Part shown: positions 11,033 through 18,474 of the stretch, piece by piece
Layout of the letters: every line of letters starts with the position of its first letter
Position numbering within the stretch: the stretch's first letter is position 1
NCBI RefSeq assembly: GCF_036227405.1
Contig: NZ_CP109473.1
Coordinates: 4,526,001 to 4,590,000, forward strand
DNA length: 64,000 nucleotides
Origin: Streptomyces sp. NBC_01460
GTDB taxonomy: Bacteria > Actinomycetota > Actinomycetes > Streptomycetales > Streptomycetaceae
Reading direction: 5' to 3'
Made by a program: the position numbers and the translations under genes
Notes under the pieces: generated by a model
What the model was told of the DNA's origin: nothing
Databases searched by the model: none
What the model saw: only the letters and a program-made list of their open reading frames with translations

Positions 11033-11260
11033 TCAGGTGGACCGGATTTCGGTGAAGTGGTCGAACTCGCCGGCCGCGACTCCCCTGGCGAACGCCTCCC
11101 ACTTCTCTGCGGTCGTGGTCACCACCGTGGTGGGGTCGCCGGTCTCACGCAGATGCACGAGCTCCCCGGGTCCGAACGCGATCTCGATCCAGGGCCCGGG
11201 GCCCTCCGCGTCCTCGGGAGCGGCCCGGGTCCAGACGAGGTCGGCGGGGAGGTCAGCCAC
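11033..11260 (-). CDS. DUF397 domain protein (first, divergent copy)
   Basis: 75 residues from a GTG at 11260: VADLPADLVWTRAAPEDAEGPGPWIEIAFGPGELVHLRETGDPTT…EKWEAFARGVAAGEFDHF (quoted with gaps). The core WIEIAF…VHLRETGDP…TTAEKWEAFARG matches DUF397, small proteins encoded beside WhiJ-like XRE regulators. The GTG lies within the last codons of the upstream DUF397 gene (8-nt overlap with 11253-11444), so translation is probably coupled. Residues further upstream in the same frame do not resemble the family. Role inferred: partner or modulator of the adjacent XRE regulator (11846-12691). Confidence 0.85.
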   Translation of the reverse strand: MADLPADLVWTRAAPEDAEGPGPWIEIAFGPGELVHLRETGDPTTVVTTTAEKWEAFARGVAAGEFDHFTEIRST

Positions 11261-11444
11261 GGGCCTGGGTCTCCTTGACGGTGCGGATGAGGGCGGCCAG
11301 GGCGGTCGGGCTGGTCCGGAGTATCGCGCCGCCGGGGTCGCCGCTCTCCGTGAGGACGATCGCCCCCCGGTCGGCGGCGACATGTATGCAGGCTTCACCT
11401 TGAGCGCAGTGCGAGGACTTCTGCCAAGCGGGTGCGGACATCAT
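11253..11444 (-). CDS. DUF397 domain protein (duplicated copy 1)
   Basis: 63 residues. Typical DUF397: PAWQKSSHCAQGEACIHVAA, then VLTESGDPGGAILRTSPTAL and a C-terminal helix LAALIRTVKE. It is a tandem duplicate of the gene at 11647-11838: the last 33 residues are identical, while residues 12-28 differ at seven positions (H/Y, EA/NS, I/V, R/Q, A/S). Start ATG at 11444, preceded by a GGGA sequence in the truncated regulator fragment. Such small proteins accompany WhiJ-type XRE regulators; the biochemical function is unknown. Confidence 0.88.
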   Translation of the reverse strand: MMSAPAWQKSSHCAQGEACIHVAADRGAIVLTESGDPGGAILRTSPTALAALIRTVKETQARG

Positions 11445-11451
11445 GGATCCC

Positions 11452-11634
11452 TCACAGACTCCGGGCGATGGTGTGTATGAACTCGCGCGACTGCTCCGGA
11501 GCGAGGGCGATGACCTCGATCCGGCTCAGTAGCACGCGGTACTTCTGAAGTTGCTCTTCCGCGTCCAGGGAGCCCGGTCCGTGAGACTGGCCCAGGTTGA
11601 CGCTGTCGAGTTGGGGACAGGCCCGTGGATGTAG
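11452..11634 (-). pseudogene. Truncated 3' fragment of the XRE/DUF5753 regulator gene
   Basis: About 183 nt nearly identical to the 3' end of the intact regulator (11846-12029 region), including its stop codon TGA at 11452-11454 and the spacing to the downstream DUF397 ATG. It has no start, lacks one G in a G-run near 11613-11616 (TTGGGGAC versus TTGGGGGAC), and is fused directly to the end of DUF397 copy 2. It is a by-product of the tandem duplication. It may still supply the ribosome-binding site for DUF397 copy 1. Confidence 0.85.
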
Positions 11635-12029
11635 TCGGCGGGGAGGTCAGCCACGGGCCTGGGTCTCCTTGACGGTGCGGATGAGGGCGGCCAGGGCGGT
11701 CGGGCTGGTCCGGAGTATCGCGCCGCCGGGGTCGCCGCTCTCCGTGAGGACGATCGAGCCCTGGTCGGCGGCGACGTGCACGCACGAGTTCCCCTGAGCG
11801 CAGTAGGACGACTTCTGCCAAGCGGGAGCGGACATCATGGATCCCTCACAGACTGCGGGCGATGGTGTGTATGAACTCGCGCGACGGCTCCGGAGCGAGG
11901 GCGATGGCCTCGATCCGGCTCAGGAGCACGCGGTACTTCTGGAGTTGCTCTTCCGCGTCCAGGAAGACCGGTCCGTGCGACTGGTCCAGGTTGACGCTGT
12001 CGAGTTGGGGGACAGCCCCGTGGACGTAG
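11635..12029. repeat. Tandem duplication, copy 2
   Basis: Second copy of the unit at 11241-11634, one base longer because of an extra G. It comprises DUF397 (11647-11838) and the 3' end of the intact XRE regulator; beyond 12029 the regulator sequence continues uniquely. Confidence 0.9.
11647..11838 (-). CDS. DUF397 domain protein (duplicated copy 2)
   Basis: 63 residues: PAWQKSSYCAQGNSCVHVAA followed by the same second half as copy 1. It starts 7 nt downstream of the intact XRE regulator stop (11846) with GGGA upstream, so the two genes form the standard regulator-DUF397 pair. See copy 1 for the divergence pattern. Function unknown; the family is nearly restricted to filamentous actinobacteria. 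Confidence 0.9.
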   Translation of the reverse strand: MMSAPAWQKSSYCAQGNSCVHVAADQGSIVLTESGDPGGAILRTSPTALAALIRTVKETQARG

Positions 12030-12691
12030 TAGATCGACTGTCCCGACCCGGCAAAGGCTCCGGCCGCGAACGGGATGACCTGGAGTAGGACATGTGAGTG
12101 CTCGCTCATCTCCGCGAGGTGTTCCAGCTGCCGACGGGCTACCCGCGCCCCGCCGAACTGCATGCGCAGCGCGGCCTCGTGGATGACGACCTGCTGAGTG
12201 GTCGGAGGATCACGGAAGAGCACCGTCTGCCGTTTGACGCGGAACGAGACGCGGTGTTCGATCTCGGGCGGCGACAGCTCCGGCACGTCCTGGCGGAAGA
12301 TCTCGCGGGCGTGTTCTGGGGTCTGGAGGATTCCGGGCACATGGACGGTGACTGCGGTGCGCAGCCGCTCCGCGTGGTGCTCGGTCTCGGCGAGATCCAG
12401 AAGGGGCGCGGGCAGGATCTCCCGGTACTCCTCCCACCAGCCGCGTGTGCGGTCGGCGGTCATGCCGCAGAGCGCCTCGACGACCTCGTGGTTCCCACAG
12501 GCGTAGTGGTCGGCCAGGGTGCGGACCCTCTCGGCGCTCACGCCTACGCGACCGGCTTCCATGTTGCTGATCTGGTTCTGCTTCACGCCCAGGAGCTGGC
12601 CGGCTTGTGTCGCGGTGAGCCCGGCGTGTTCCCGGAGCTTGCGCAGTTCACTGCCGAGGCGCAGTTGGCGACCTGTGGGGCTGGTTCTCAC
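11846..12691 (-). CDS. XRE family regulator with DUF5753 domain (WhiJ-like)
   Basis: About 281 residues from the GTG at 12691, chosen because AAGGAGG lies 11 nt upstream; a GTG at 12727 would add 12 residues. N-terminal Cro/C1 helix-turn-helix (ELRKLREHAGLTATQAGQLLGVKQNQISNMEAGR), then the DUF5753 ligand-type domain (ILPAPLLDLAETEHHAERLR, VPGILQTPEHAREIF, VIHEAALRMQFGG, LQVIPFAAGAFAGSG, VFLDAEEQLQKYR). WhiJ-like proteins repress developmental genes together with small DUF397 partners. It is followed by DUF397 genes and is divergent from a HATPase gene, the classic three-gene arrangement. The 3' end is part of the tandem duplication. Confidence 0.92.
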   Translation of the reverse strand: MRTSPTGRQLRLGSELRKLREHAGLTATQAGQLLGVKQNQISNMEAGRVGVSAERVRTLADHYACGNHEVVEALCGMTADRTRGWWEEYREILPAPLLDLAETEHHAERLRTAVTVHVPGILQTPEHAREIFRQDVPELSPPEIEHRVSFRVKRQTVLFRDPPTTQQVVIHEAALRMQFGGARVARRQLEHLAEMSEHSHVLLQVIPFAAGAFAGSGQSIYYVHGAVPQLDSVNLDQSHGPVFLDAEEQLQKYRVLLSRIEAIALAPEPSREFIHTIARSL

Positions 12692-12770
12692 CGGCCGGTT
12701 CGCCTCCTTGACCGCCTTGTCACCCACATGGGTGGTAGTTCACTCATTACCCAGCTTTCGGTTAATACAT

Positions 12771-12786
12771 TAGCCACTGGTGGCTA
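12771..12786. promoter_or_regulatory. Perfect palindrome in the XRE-HATPase divergent promoter region
   Basis: TAGCCACTGGTGGCTA has two 7-bp arms around TG. It lies between the regulator start (12691) and the HATPase start (12896), in an AT-richer stretch that includes GGTTAATACATTAG. It is a candidate operator for the XRE protein. Confidence 0.45.
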
Positions 12787-12895
12787 CCTTGGGTCCAGGC
12801 CACCCGCCCGGAAGTACCCCGCTCGACGGAGCGGCCTCGTCACCGGGCCGTGCGACACGCACATCCCCAACGCTCCTCCGTGAACGGAGACTTCC

Positions 12896-13342
12896 ATGGC
12901 TCTGGCCACCGTAACGCCGCCCTGGGCGTACACCCTCCAACTTCCGCAGGATCCCCGTGGTCCCGGGATCGCCCGGTCGACTCTGCGGACCGTGCTGCGG
13001 GTGCACGGGATGCGGGATCTCATCGACACCGCCGAGTTGCTGGCCAGTGAACTGGTCACCAACGCCTACCGGCACTCATCGGGCCCGTACTCCCTGCGGC
13101 TGCGCGGGGCCGGGCGTAACCGGGTGCGGGTCGGGGTGTGGGACAGCAATCCGGAGATCCCGGATCCGTTCGCCGGCGGGACCGTGGACGCACCGTGCGT
13201 GCTGTCGGAGCGGGGGCGCGGGCTGCAGCTCGTACGGGAGTGTGCGGAGAGCTGGGGTGCGTACCCGATCAGGGGTGGGCTGCCGGGCCAGGGCGGCAAG
13301 GTGCTCTGGGTGGAGTGCACCGTGCCGCCCCTGATCAGGTAG
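12896..13342 (+). CDS. ATP-binding protein, anti-sigma-factor kinase-like (HATPase_c_2)
   Basis: 148 residues with the GHKL ATPase fold used by SpoIIAB/RsbW-type serine kinases: N-box ELLASELVTNAYRHS (about 48-62), G1 VGVWDSNPEIPDP, G2 SERGRGLQLVRECAESWG. No other domain. ATG at 12896 with GGAG about 7 nt upstream. Such small HATPases stand next to XRE/DUF397 pairs in Streptomyces; they may phosphorylate or sequester a regulator, but no sigma or anti-anti-sigma factor is adjacent. Divergent from the XRE gene. Confidence 0.9.
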   Translation: MALATVTPPWAYTLQLPQDPRGPGIARSTLRTVLRVHGMRDLIDTAELLASELVTNAYRHSSGPYSLRLRGAGRNRVRVGVWDSNPEIPDPFAGGTVDAPCVLSERGRGLQLVRECAESWGAYPIRGGLPGQGGKVLWVECTVPPLIR

Positions 13343-13483
13343 GGCCGTGTCAGCCGGTGGCGTCCGGGTCTCGAAGCTGCAGACGGACTGCTCCCGTCGC
13401 CACTCCGGCCGGGCCCGCGGGCTTCACCAGGGGCCCGTAAACCATCCGCACGAGGCATAACCGTCCGCCTCGGCCGGCCTCTT

Positions 13484-14110
13484 TTAGACGCGGAGCTCCT
13501 GAGGGAAGCCGGTCCACTGGAGATCCGCCGGAAGGTGGCCCATGTCGTTGACCATGGCCAGTGCGGCGGGCCTTCCCGGCGTGTAACGGATCACCGTCAG
13601 CGCCGCGTTGGAGTGGTTGAGGCCCAACCAGCGCCAGGCGGGAGCGTCGAGGGCGTCCCGTACCAGCCAGGCGGCCAGGAACGCATGGGTGACGACCAGC
13701 TCGTGGCGTGGCTCGGCACCCTCCACCGGCCCGGTGAACCGCGCCAGCGCGGCTTCGGCCAGTTCGGGGCCCTGGCTGCGTTCGGCCTCCGGGAACTGCT
13801 CCACGAATCCGAGGAGCCGGTCGGCCGCATCCTTCGGGAGCTCTTCCTGCCGCGGGACGTACGGGACGTAGTCACCGGCAGGCTCCGAGACATGGAGGGG
13901 GACGTCCTGCCGGAGCTGCTCGTGGACCAGCCGGGCGGTCTCCGCCGCCCGAGGGAGCGGGCCGTGATGGACGGCGGAGAGGGGCACGTCCCGTAGCCGC
14001 TCGCCGAGCAGGGCTGCCTGCCTCCTGCCCCGCTCCGTCAGCTCGGTCTCGTCCGGGCTCGCCTCGCCGTGCCGGGCTACGTAGAGGAAGCGGGTGCTGG
14101 CCACGGTCAT
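13484..14110 (-). CDS. Histidine phosphatase family protein (phosphoglycerate-mutase-like)
   Basis: 208 residues from the ATG at 14110 (GGAG about 8 nt upstream). The phosphohistidine motif LYVARHGEASPDE is at residues 7-19, followed by LTERGRRQAALLGERL and a second catalytic His region VVTHAFLAAWLV. It should hydrolyse a phosphate monoester through a phospho-His intermediate; the substrate is unknown. Single gene, convergent with the HATPase gene; the 141 nt between them contain nothing I can name. Confidence 0.9.
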   Translation of the reverse strand: MTVASTRFLYVARHGEASPDETELTERGRRQAALLGERLRDVPLSAVHHGPLPRAAETARLVHEQLRQDVPLHVSEPAGDYVPYVPRQEELPKDAADRLLGFVEQFPEAERSQGPELAEAALARFTGPVEGAEPRHELVVTHAFLAAWLVRDALDAPAWRWLGLNHSNAALTVIRYTPGRPAALAMVNDMGHLPADLQWTGFPQELRV

Positions 14111-14214
14111 GGGTGGTCGTCTCCTGCGCGTGGGTGGGGCTGCCCGGTCGGGCCTCCTGCGGGTGTCCTGGTGCCCTGGTGGACGGTGCATCGCGCGCGG
14201 GTGGTTCCGGGCTG

Positions 14215-15036
14215 TCAGTCGACGCGGGGCACGAAGCCGTCGGGCCCAGGCCCTGAGGCCGGTCGTGCCTGGGCGAGGCTGTGGAGGAGGGCCGCGCTGT
14301 CGGGGTCGGCCGGGTAGTAGGACTCGATCGAGACCTCGTCGAGCGTGATGTCCTCGGGGGTTCCGAACGTCGTGATGGTCGAGAAGAGCCTCAGCTCGCC
14401 CTCCGGAAGGCGGAAGATCATCGGAACCGCCACCTCCGACGCCGGTCGGGGCACCGGACCGTCGCGCTCCTGATCCGCGAAGAACTCGTCGTACAGCACC
14501 CCGACCACCGGATCGCCGGTCCTGGCGACCTGGCGCGCCAGCCGGGCGCGGAGGAACGCACGTACGTCGTCCAGGTTGACGATGAGGGAGGCGAGCCCGC
14601 GCGGATCGAGCCCGAGCCGCACCATGTTGACCGGCGGGGCGAGCAGAGCGGGATCGACGTGCGTGAGGAGGTGCCCGGCCGGGGCGTTGGTCATCACGAT
14701 GTTCCAGCGCCGGTCCACGACCAGTGCCGGGTAGGGCTCATGGGCACCCAGGACCCGCGCCACGGCGTCGCGGACGGCCGACATGTCCGGCCCGTCCAGT
14801 GGACGCTCGCGGTAACGCGGCGCGAACCCTGCCGAGACCAGCAGGCGGTTGCGGTGTCGCAGCGGCACGTCCAGCTCTGCCGCGAGCCGCAGCACCATGG
14901 CGGCGCTCGGCCGGGAGCGGCCCGTCTCGACGAGGCTGACGTATCGCGGGGAGATGCCCGCCGCCAGCGCGAGATCGAGCTGACTCAGCCGCCTGCTGTG
15001 CCGCCACTCACGCAAAAGGCCGCCCACGGTCTCCAC
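14215..15036 (-). CDS. XRE family regulator, MmyB-like ligand-binding domain
   Basis: About 273 residues from a GTG at 15036 (start uncertain among several GTGs). N-terminal HTH: LLREWRHSRRLSQLDLALAAGISPRYVSLVETGRSRPSAAMVLRLA (read in two parts). The C-terminal MmyB-like domain follows: PYPALVVDRRWNIVMTNAPA, then PVNMVRLGLDPRGLASLIVN, typical of Streptomyces regulators paired with small oxidoreductases or SnoaL-type enzymes. It is divergent from the SnoaL-like gene at 15125 and probably regulates it, with the shared promoter in 15037-15124. Confidence 0.9.
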   Translation of the reverse strand: METVGGLLREWRHSRRLSQLDLALAAGISPRYVSLVETGRSRPSAAMVLRLAAELDVPLRHRNRLLVSAGFAPRYRERPLDGPDMSAVRDAVARVLGAHEPYPALVVDRRWNIVMTNAPAGHLLTHVDPALLAPPVNMVRLGLDPRGLASLIVNLDDVRAFLRARLARQVARTGDPVVGVLYDEFFADQERDGPVPRPASEVAVPMIFRLPEGELRLFSTITTFGTPEDITLDEVSIESYYPADPDSAALLHSLAQARPASGPGPDGFVPRVD

Positions 15037-15124
15037 ACGGCCGACCCTAGCCGTGGCATCCGGAAGGGGGCCATGAACTCCGACTTCATCGACATGTCCG
15101 GCCCATGCGGCCACGCTTCCGGGC

Positions 15125-15493
15125 ATGAGCACTGACTGCAAGGACCTGGTTCTGACCTGCCTGGAGCTGTACGGCAAGGGCGACCTCGATGCCGTCTTCC
15201 CACTGCTGTGCGACGACTACGTGGACCACGGGCTGCCGTTCCGGACCACGACGAAGGCGGACTGGATCGTGGCGGCGCGACAGCTGCCCCTGTCCGCATT
15301 GCGAATCGACATCCGTCGTCTCGTGGCGGAAGGCGACTACGTGACGATGTTCTCCCGGCGGTGGCTGCCCGGAGGCGCACTCGACATCGCGGTGGCCGAC
15401 GTCTTCCGTCTCCGGGACGGCCTGATCGCCGAGCGGTGGGAGATTGTCGAACCGATCCCGGCGGAGTCCCCGAACCCGGTGGCGACGTTGTGA
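15125..15493 (+). CDS. SnoaL-like / NTF2-fold protein
   Basis: 122 residues with the cone-shaped NTF2-like fold pattern: TCLELYGKGDLDAVFPLLCDDYVDHGLPF, KADWIVAARQLP, VAEGDYVTMFSRRW, VADVFRLRDGLIAERWEIVEPIP. SnoaL-type proteins may be cyclases, isomerases or ligand binders; the Asp/His pair in DDYVDHG is typical. It is divergent from the MmyB-like regulator, its likely controller. The start ATG has no strong ribosome-binding site. Confidence 0.85.
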   Translation: MSTDCKDLVLTCLELYGKGDLDAVFPLLCDDYVDHGLPFRTTTKADWIVAARQLPLSALRIDIRRLVAEGDYVTMFSRRWLPGGALDIAVADVFRLRDGLIAERWEIVEPIPAESPNPVATL

Positions 15494-15658
15494 CGCGTGG
15501 CGCCGCTCGGAGCGTGCGGTCCGGGCGTCGCGCGTTCGGGTGATGTCGGCACCGGCCCTTCCGTGCGGTGGCCGGGGTCCGACTCATCTGGACGGTTCCG
15601 TCCGGCGTGTCGGCTGTGCCGCCTTTGACACAGTGCCGCTCCGTGATCAAGGAACGGG

Positions 15659-16048
15659 GTGAGCGGTGTGGCCGTGGTGGGCGTCGCGGATGATCCGGCG
15701 GGACCGCCGAGCGCGGGTGGCCGGGGGCCGAGGCTGAAACACAGCGACGGGCCGTGGCTGCGGGCCGCCGGGGGCGCGGAGGAGCTGGTGGCCCATCTGG
15801 GTCCGGTCAGGGGCGAGTTGGCTCTGGCTCATGCAGGGCTGATGGCCGGGGCGGGCCGACTGACCGCCTTGGCCGAGCTCGCAGCCGTACGGGAGTCCTG
15901 GGAACGCCGGATCCAGGCCGCGCAGGGCGAGTGCGGCAGCCTGGCGGCCAAGCTGCGGGACGTCGCGCGGACTCAGGGCGCCACGAACGAGGCCGTCAGG
16001 TCGTCCTTCGCCGCGGTGGCCGTCCCGCGGGCGGGTGACGAGCGATGA
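15659..16048 (+). CDS. Small helical protein preceding the DUF1023 hydrolase (WXG100-like size, function unknown)
   Basis: 129 residues from a GTG at 15659 (GGAACGGGG upstream). After a disordered start, residues 33-120 are helical and Ala/Leu/Arg-rich, with a single conserved-looking Trp in RESWERRIQAAQGECGSLAAKL. It overlaps the next gene by 4 nt (ATGA), so the two are translationally coupled. Size, helical pairing and position before a long helical N-terminus recall ESX/WXG100-type secretion partners, but the WXG motif is absent, so this is inference only. Confidence 0.75.
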   Translation: MSGVAVVGVADDPAGPPSAGGRGPRLKHSDGPWLRAAGGAEELVAHLGPVRGELALAHAGLMAGAGRLTALAELAAVRESWERRIQAAQGECGSLAAKLRDVARTQGATNEAVRSSFAAVAVPRAGDER

Positions 16049-17817
16049 GTTCGGCGCTGACCTGGGCGCAGTTGCGGGATCTGAAGTGCGGCGAGCTGGA
16101 AGGCGCGGCCGACGGGTGGGGCAGGTCGAGCAACCGTGCCGACGCGGCGCGGGACCGCATCGAACAGCAGCTCCTCACCGGCCTCCGCGACACGCAGGAG
16201 GGCGAGGCGGCGCAGGCGGCGGTGGGGCGGCTGCGGCAGCTGGGACGCAACTTCCAGTACGTGTACACCGAGTGCGGGCTCCTCCGTACGACGCTGAACT
16301 CCCTGGCCCACGAGATGAGGACCCAGCAGCGGGCCCTGCGCGAGGCGCTCGACGACGCGGCGGCGCTGAAGTTCACGGTGCACGCGGACGGGTCGGTGAC
16401 CTACCCGGCAGGGGGCGAGGGCCTGGTCGACGGCGCCCCGCTGCGGGGTGGCACAGCGGCGTCGAGCGGCTCAGCGGGGCTGACGGCGCCCTCCGGCCTG
16501 GTCGCACCGAACCCCCACGCGGGCAGGGCACAGGACATCGCGGACCGGGTGACGGGAGCAGTGCGGGCAGCGGCCGAGATCGACTGGCGGTACGCGGGGA
16601 TCCTGCGCCGGCTGAAGGCGGAGGACGGCCTGAAGGTCCCGGCCTCCACGTGGAAGGACGCGGCGGGTGACGCGGCGGAGGTCCGCGACGCGGCGGGGGC
16701 CTACCTCAAGGACGCCATCCCGCGCGACGCGTCGCCGGTGGAGCGGCGCGACTGGTGGGCGGGGCTGACCCAGGAACAGCGCGAGGAGTACCTCGCGGTC
16801 TACCCGGACCAGATCGGGAACCTGGACGGCATCCCGGCGCTGGTCCGCGACGCGGCCAACAGGGACAACCTGTCGCTGCTCATCGGCAAGCTGGAGGGGC
16901 GGGACGACGACAAGTCGGTCACGCAGCTGGCGGGTTTGCGGGAGATCGAGCGGCAGTTGGGGGCTGGGAAGCAGCCCCCCATGTTTCTGCTCGGCATTGG
17001 GGACGAAGGGAACGGCCGGGCGATCGTCTCCTTCGGTAACCCGGATACCTCAAGGAACGTGGCCGCTTATGTCCCAGGGCTGAACACGTCATTGGACAAG
17101 GGGTTCGCGGAGGCGGACATCAAAAGGGCCTGGGATACGGCTAAGGGTGCACAAAAATATGATCACTCCAGTGCTGCAATGGTATGGCTCGGCTACGATG
17201 CGCCACAATTCCCTGATGGATTTGACAGTGCTGATGTTATGGGTGATGAACGGGCCGAAGTTGGAGGGAAGGCATTCGGTTCTTTCGTGGGTGGCCTAGT
17301 GGCTACAAATGCGAATGAGGACCCTCATGTGACAGCCATTGGGCACTCGTACGGGTCGCGTACGGTCGGTGCCGCAACCCAACAGGATGGTGGAATCGCA
17401 GGTGTTGACGACATCGTCCTGGTTGGTAGTCCCGGAGTGGGGGTGGATCGCGCTGAGGATTTGGGTGTGAGTAAGGATAACGTGTTTGTTGGCGCAGCTG
17501 AAAATGACTTGGTAACTAAGGCGCCTTCTAGGTTGCAGGGAAGTATGACCGCTGCCGCGGGCCCGGTCGGTTTCGTGGCCGGGCATCTCTTGGATCGCGG
17601 TGACGATGATCTCTGGTTTGGAAAGGATCCAGCCAGTGAAGCCTTTGGGGCTCGACGCTTTCGTACGGATCAAGGTCCTTCACTCGTTACCGGCGGCTTT
17701 GATGCGCACTCGCAATACTTCGATGTAGGGCCAGAAAGAGATAGTGCGTCTGCCGACAATATTGCGATGGTTGTCGCGGGGCAGGGCGGCAGAGTGAAAA
17801 CTGAGGAGCAGCGTTGA
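16045..17817 (+). CDS. DUF1023-type alpha/beta hydrolase with long helical N-terminal region
   Basis: 590 residues. Residues 1-120 are helical (WAQLRDLKCGELEGAADGW…; coiled-coil-like); 120-280 link to the C-terminal alpha/beta hydrolase fold of DUF1023. The triad is visible: nucleophile S435 in GHSYGS, D488 in AAENDLV, H555 in FDAHSQYF. There is no signal peptide; with the upstream small protein it may be exported by a type VII-like route (inference). From about 17050 the DNA becomes much richer in A/T (for example GGTGCACAAAAATATG) and codon use changes, and this continues through the next gene. That suggests replacement of the hydrolase half by transfer. It overlaps the lipoprotein gene by 4 nt. 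Confidence 0.9.
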   Translation: MSSALTWAQLRDLKCGELEGAADGWGRSSNRADAARDRIEQQLLTGLRDTQEGEAAQAAVGRLRQLGRNFQYVYTECGLLRTTLNSLAHEMRTQQRALREALDDAAALKFTVHADGSVTYPAGGEGLVDGAPLRGGTAASSGSAGLTAPSGLVAPNPHAGRAQDIADRVTGAVRAAAEIDWRYAGILRRLKAEDGLKVPASTWKDAAGDAAEVRDAAGAYLKDAIPRDASPVERRDWWAGLTQEQREEYLAVYPDQIGNLDGIPALVRDAANRDNLSLLIGKLEGRDDDKSVTQLAGLREIERQLGAGKQPPMFLLGIGDEGNGRAIVSFGNPDTSRNVAAYVPGLNTSLDKGFAEADIKRAWDTAKGAQKYDHSSAAMVWLGYDAPQFPDGFDSADVMGDERAEVGGKAFGSFVGGLVATNANEDPHVTAIGHSYGSRTVGAATQQDGGIAGVDDIVLVGSPGVGVDRAEDLGVSKDNVFVGAAENDLVTKAPSRLQGSMTAAAGPVGFVAGHLLDRGDDDLWFGKDPASEAFGARRFRTDQGPSLVTGGFDAHSQYFDVGPERDSASADNIAMVVAGQGGRVKTEEQR

Positions 17818-18374
17818 GTTTCAGGCTTTGGCGGAATGTGCTCTTCCTGTTGGTCTGCTGGCCAGTGATCGGGTGCTCTGTGACGGAAAATGCGGCGAAC
17901 GGCGGGGAGCGTGACGACATGAACATGCAAGCGGCAGCAGATCGCGCGGATAGCATTCTCGATGCCGTCTTGGGGGAGATTAGGCCGTCCGTGCAGTGGG
18001 CGCATGGCCCTTCTGGGGAAGGTGCCTGCGATGTGTCCCGAATGCGTGCGGTCATGACTGTTGTTTCTGCTGACAGGAGGGGGAATTTCCTTGGAGTTGT
18101 TGAACGTTTTTGGCGTGATAGTGACTACCGGATCAAAGCGGTCAACAAGGACTTGGTTTTTCCGGCGATCTATGCCCAGACCAAGGATGGGTTTGGTGTC
18201 AGCTTGAGCTTTGGTGGCGAAGGGCAGGCCTTTTTCGAAGTTGATAGCCCCTGCGTAGACAAGTCCGAGGTGGCCTCGCCCACTACTCCGCCAAACGGTT
18301 CCTCCTACGAGGGGGTGTACCCCCTCCCCCGCCCCAACATCCGCTCGCCCTTCTGGTCGGCCGGCGCCCCCTGA
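17814..18374 (+). CDS. Predicted lipoprotein co-encoded with the DUF1023 hydrolase
   Basis: 186 residues from a TTG at 17814 that overlaps the hydrolase stop by 4 nt (GAGGAG about 7 nt upstream). Signal peptide: RLWRNVLFLLVCWPVIGC with a lipobox ending at Cys21. The mature part has no recognised domain. Base composition is unusually low in GC up to about 18280, then returns to normal for the last 30 codons. Position directly after a putative secreted lipase-like protein suggests an immunity or chaperone role, an inference by analogy with effector-immunity pairs. Confidence 0.8.
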   Translation: MSFRLWRNVLFLLVCWPVIGCSVTENAANGGERDDMNMQAAADRADSILDAVLGEIRPSVQWAHGPSGEGACDVSRMRAVMTVVSADRRGNFLGVVERFWRDSDYRIKAVNKDLVFPAIYAQTKDGFGVSLSFGGEGQAFFEVDSPCVDKSEVASPTTPPNGSSYEGVYPLPRPNIRSPFWSAGAP

Positions 18375-18474
18375 CCCCCCGTGGCCGCCCCTGACGCCCC
18401 CTCATGCCCCCATCCACCCGTACACACCAGCGAATCGCGTCGTGAACCGCGCCCGAATGGGGGATGGTTGGGGG

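Larger units (their letters stand above)
11241..11634. repeat. Tandem duplication, copy 1 (about 394 bp)
   Basis: This segment, beginning TCGGCGGGGAGGTCAGCC, is repeated at 11635-12029. It contains the 3' end of the DUF397 leader, a complete DUF397 gene (11253-11444) and a truncated 3' piece of the XRE regulator. The joint at 11634/11635 falls after GTGGATGTAG, where the intact regulator in copy 2 reads GTGGACGTAG and continues. Long blocks are identical; differences cluster in the DUF397 5' half. Confidence 0.9.

Noticed and set aside
18300..18474. c-di-AMP (ydaO-type) riboswitch before the SLT/NlpC gene
   Set aside because: Such riboswitches often precede these hydrolases, but the gap is only about 100 nt and I see none of the conserved core.
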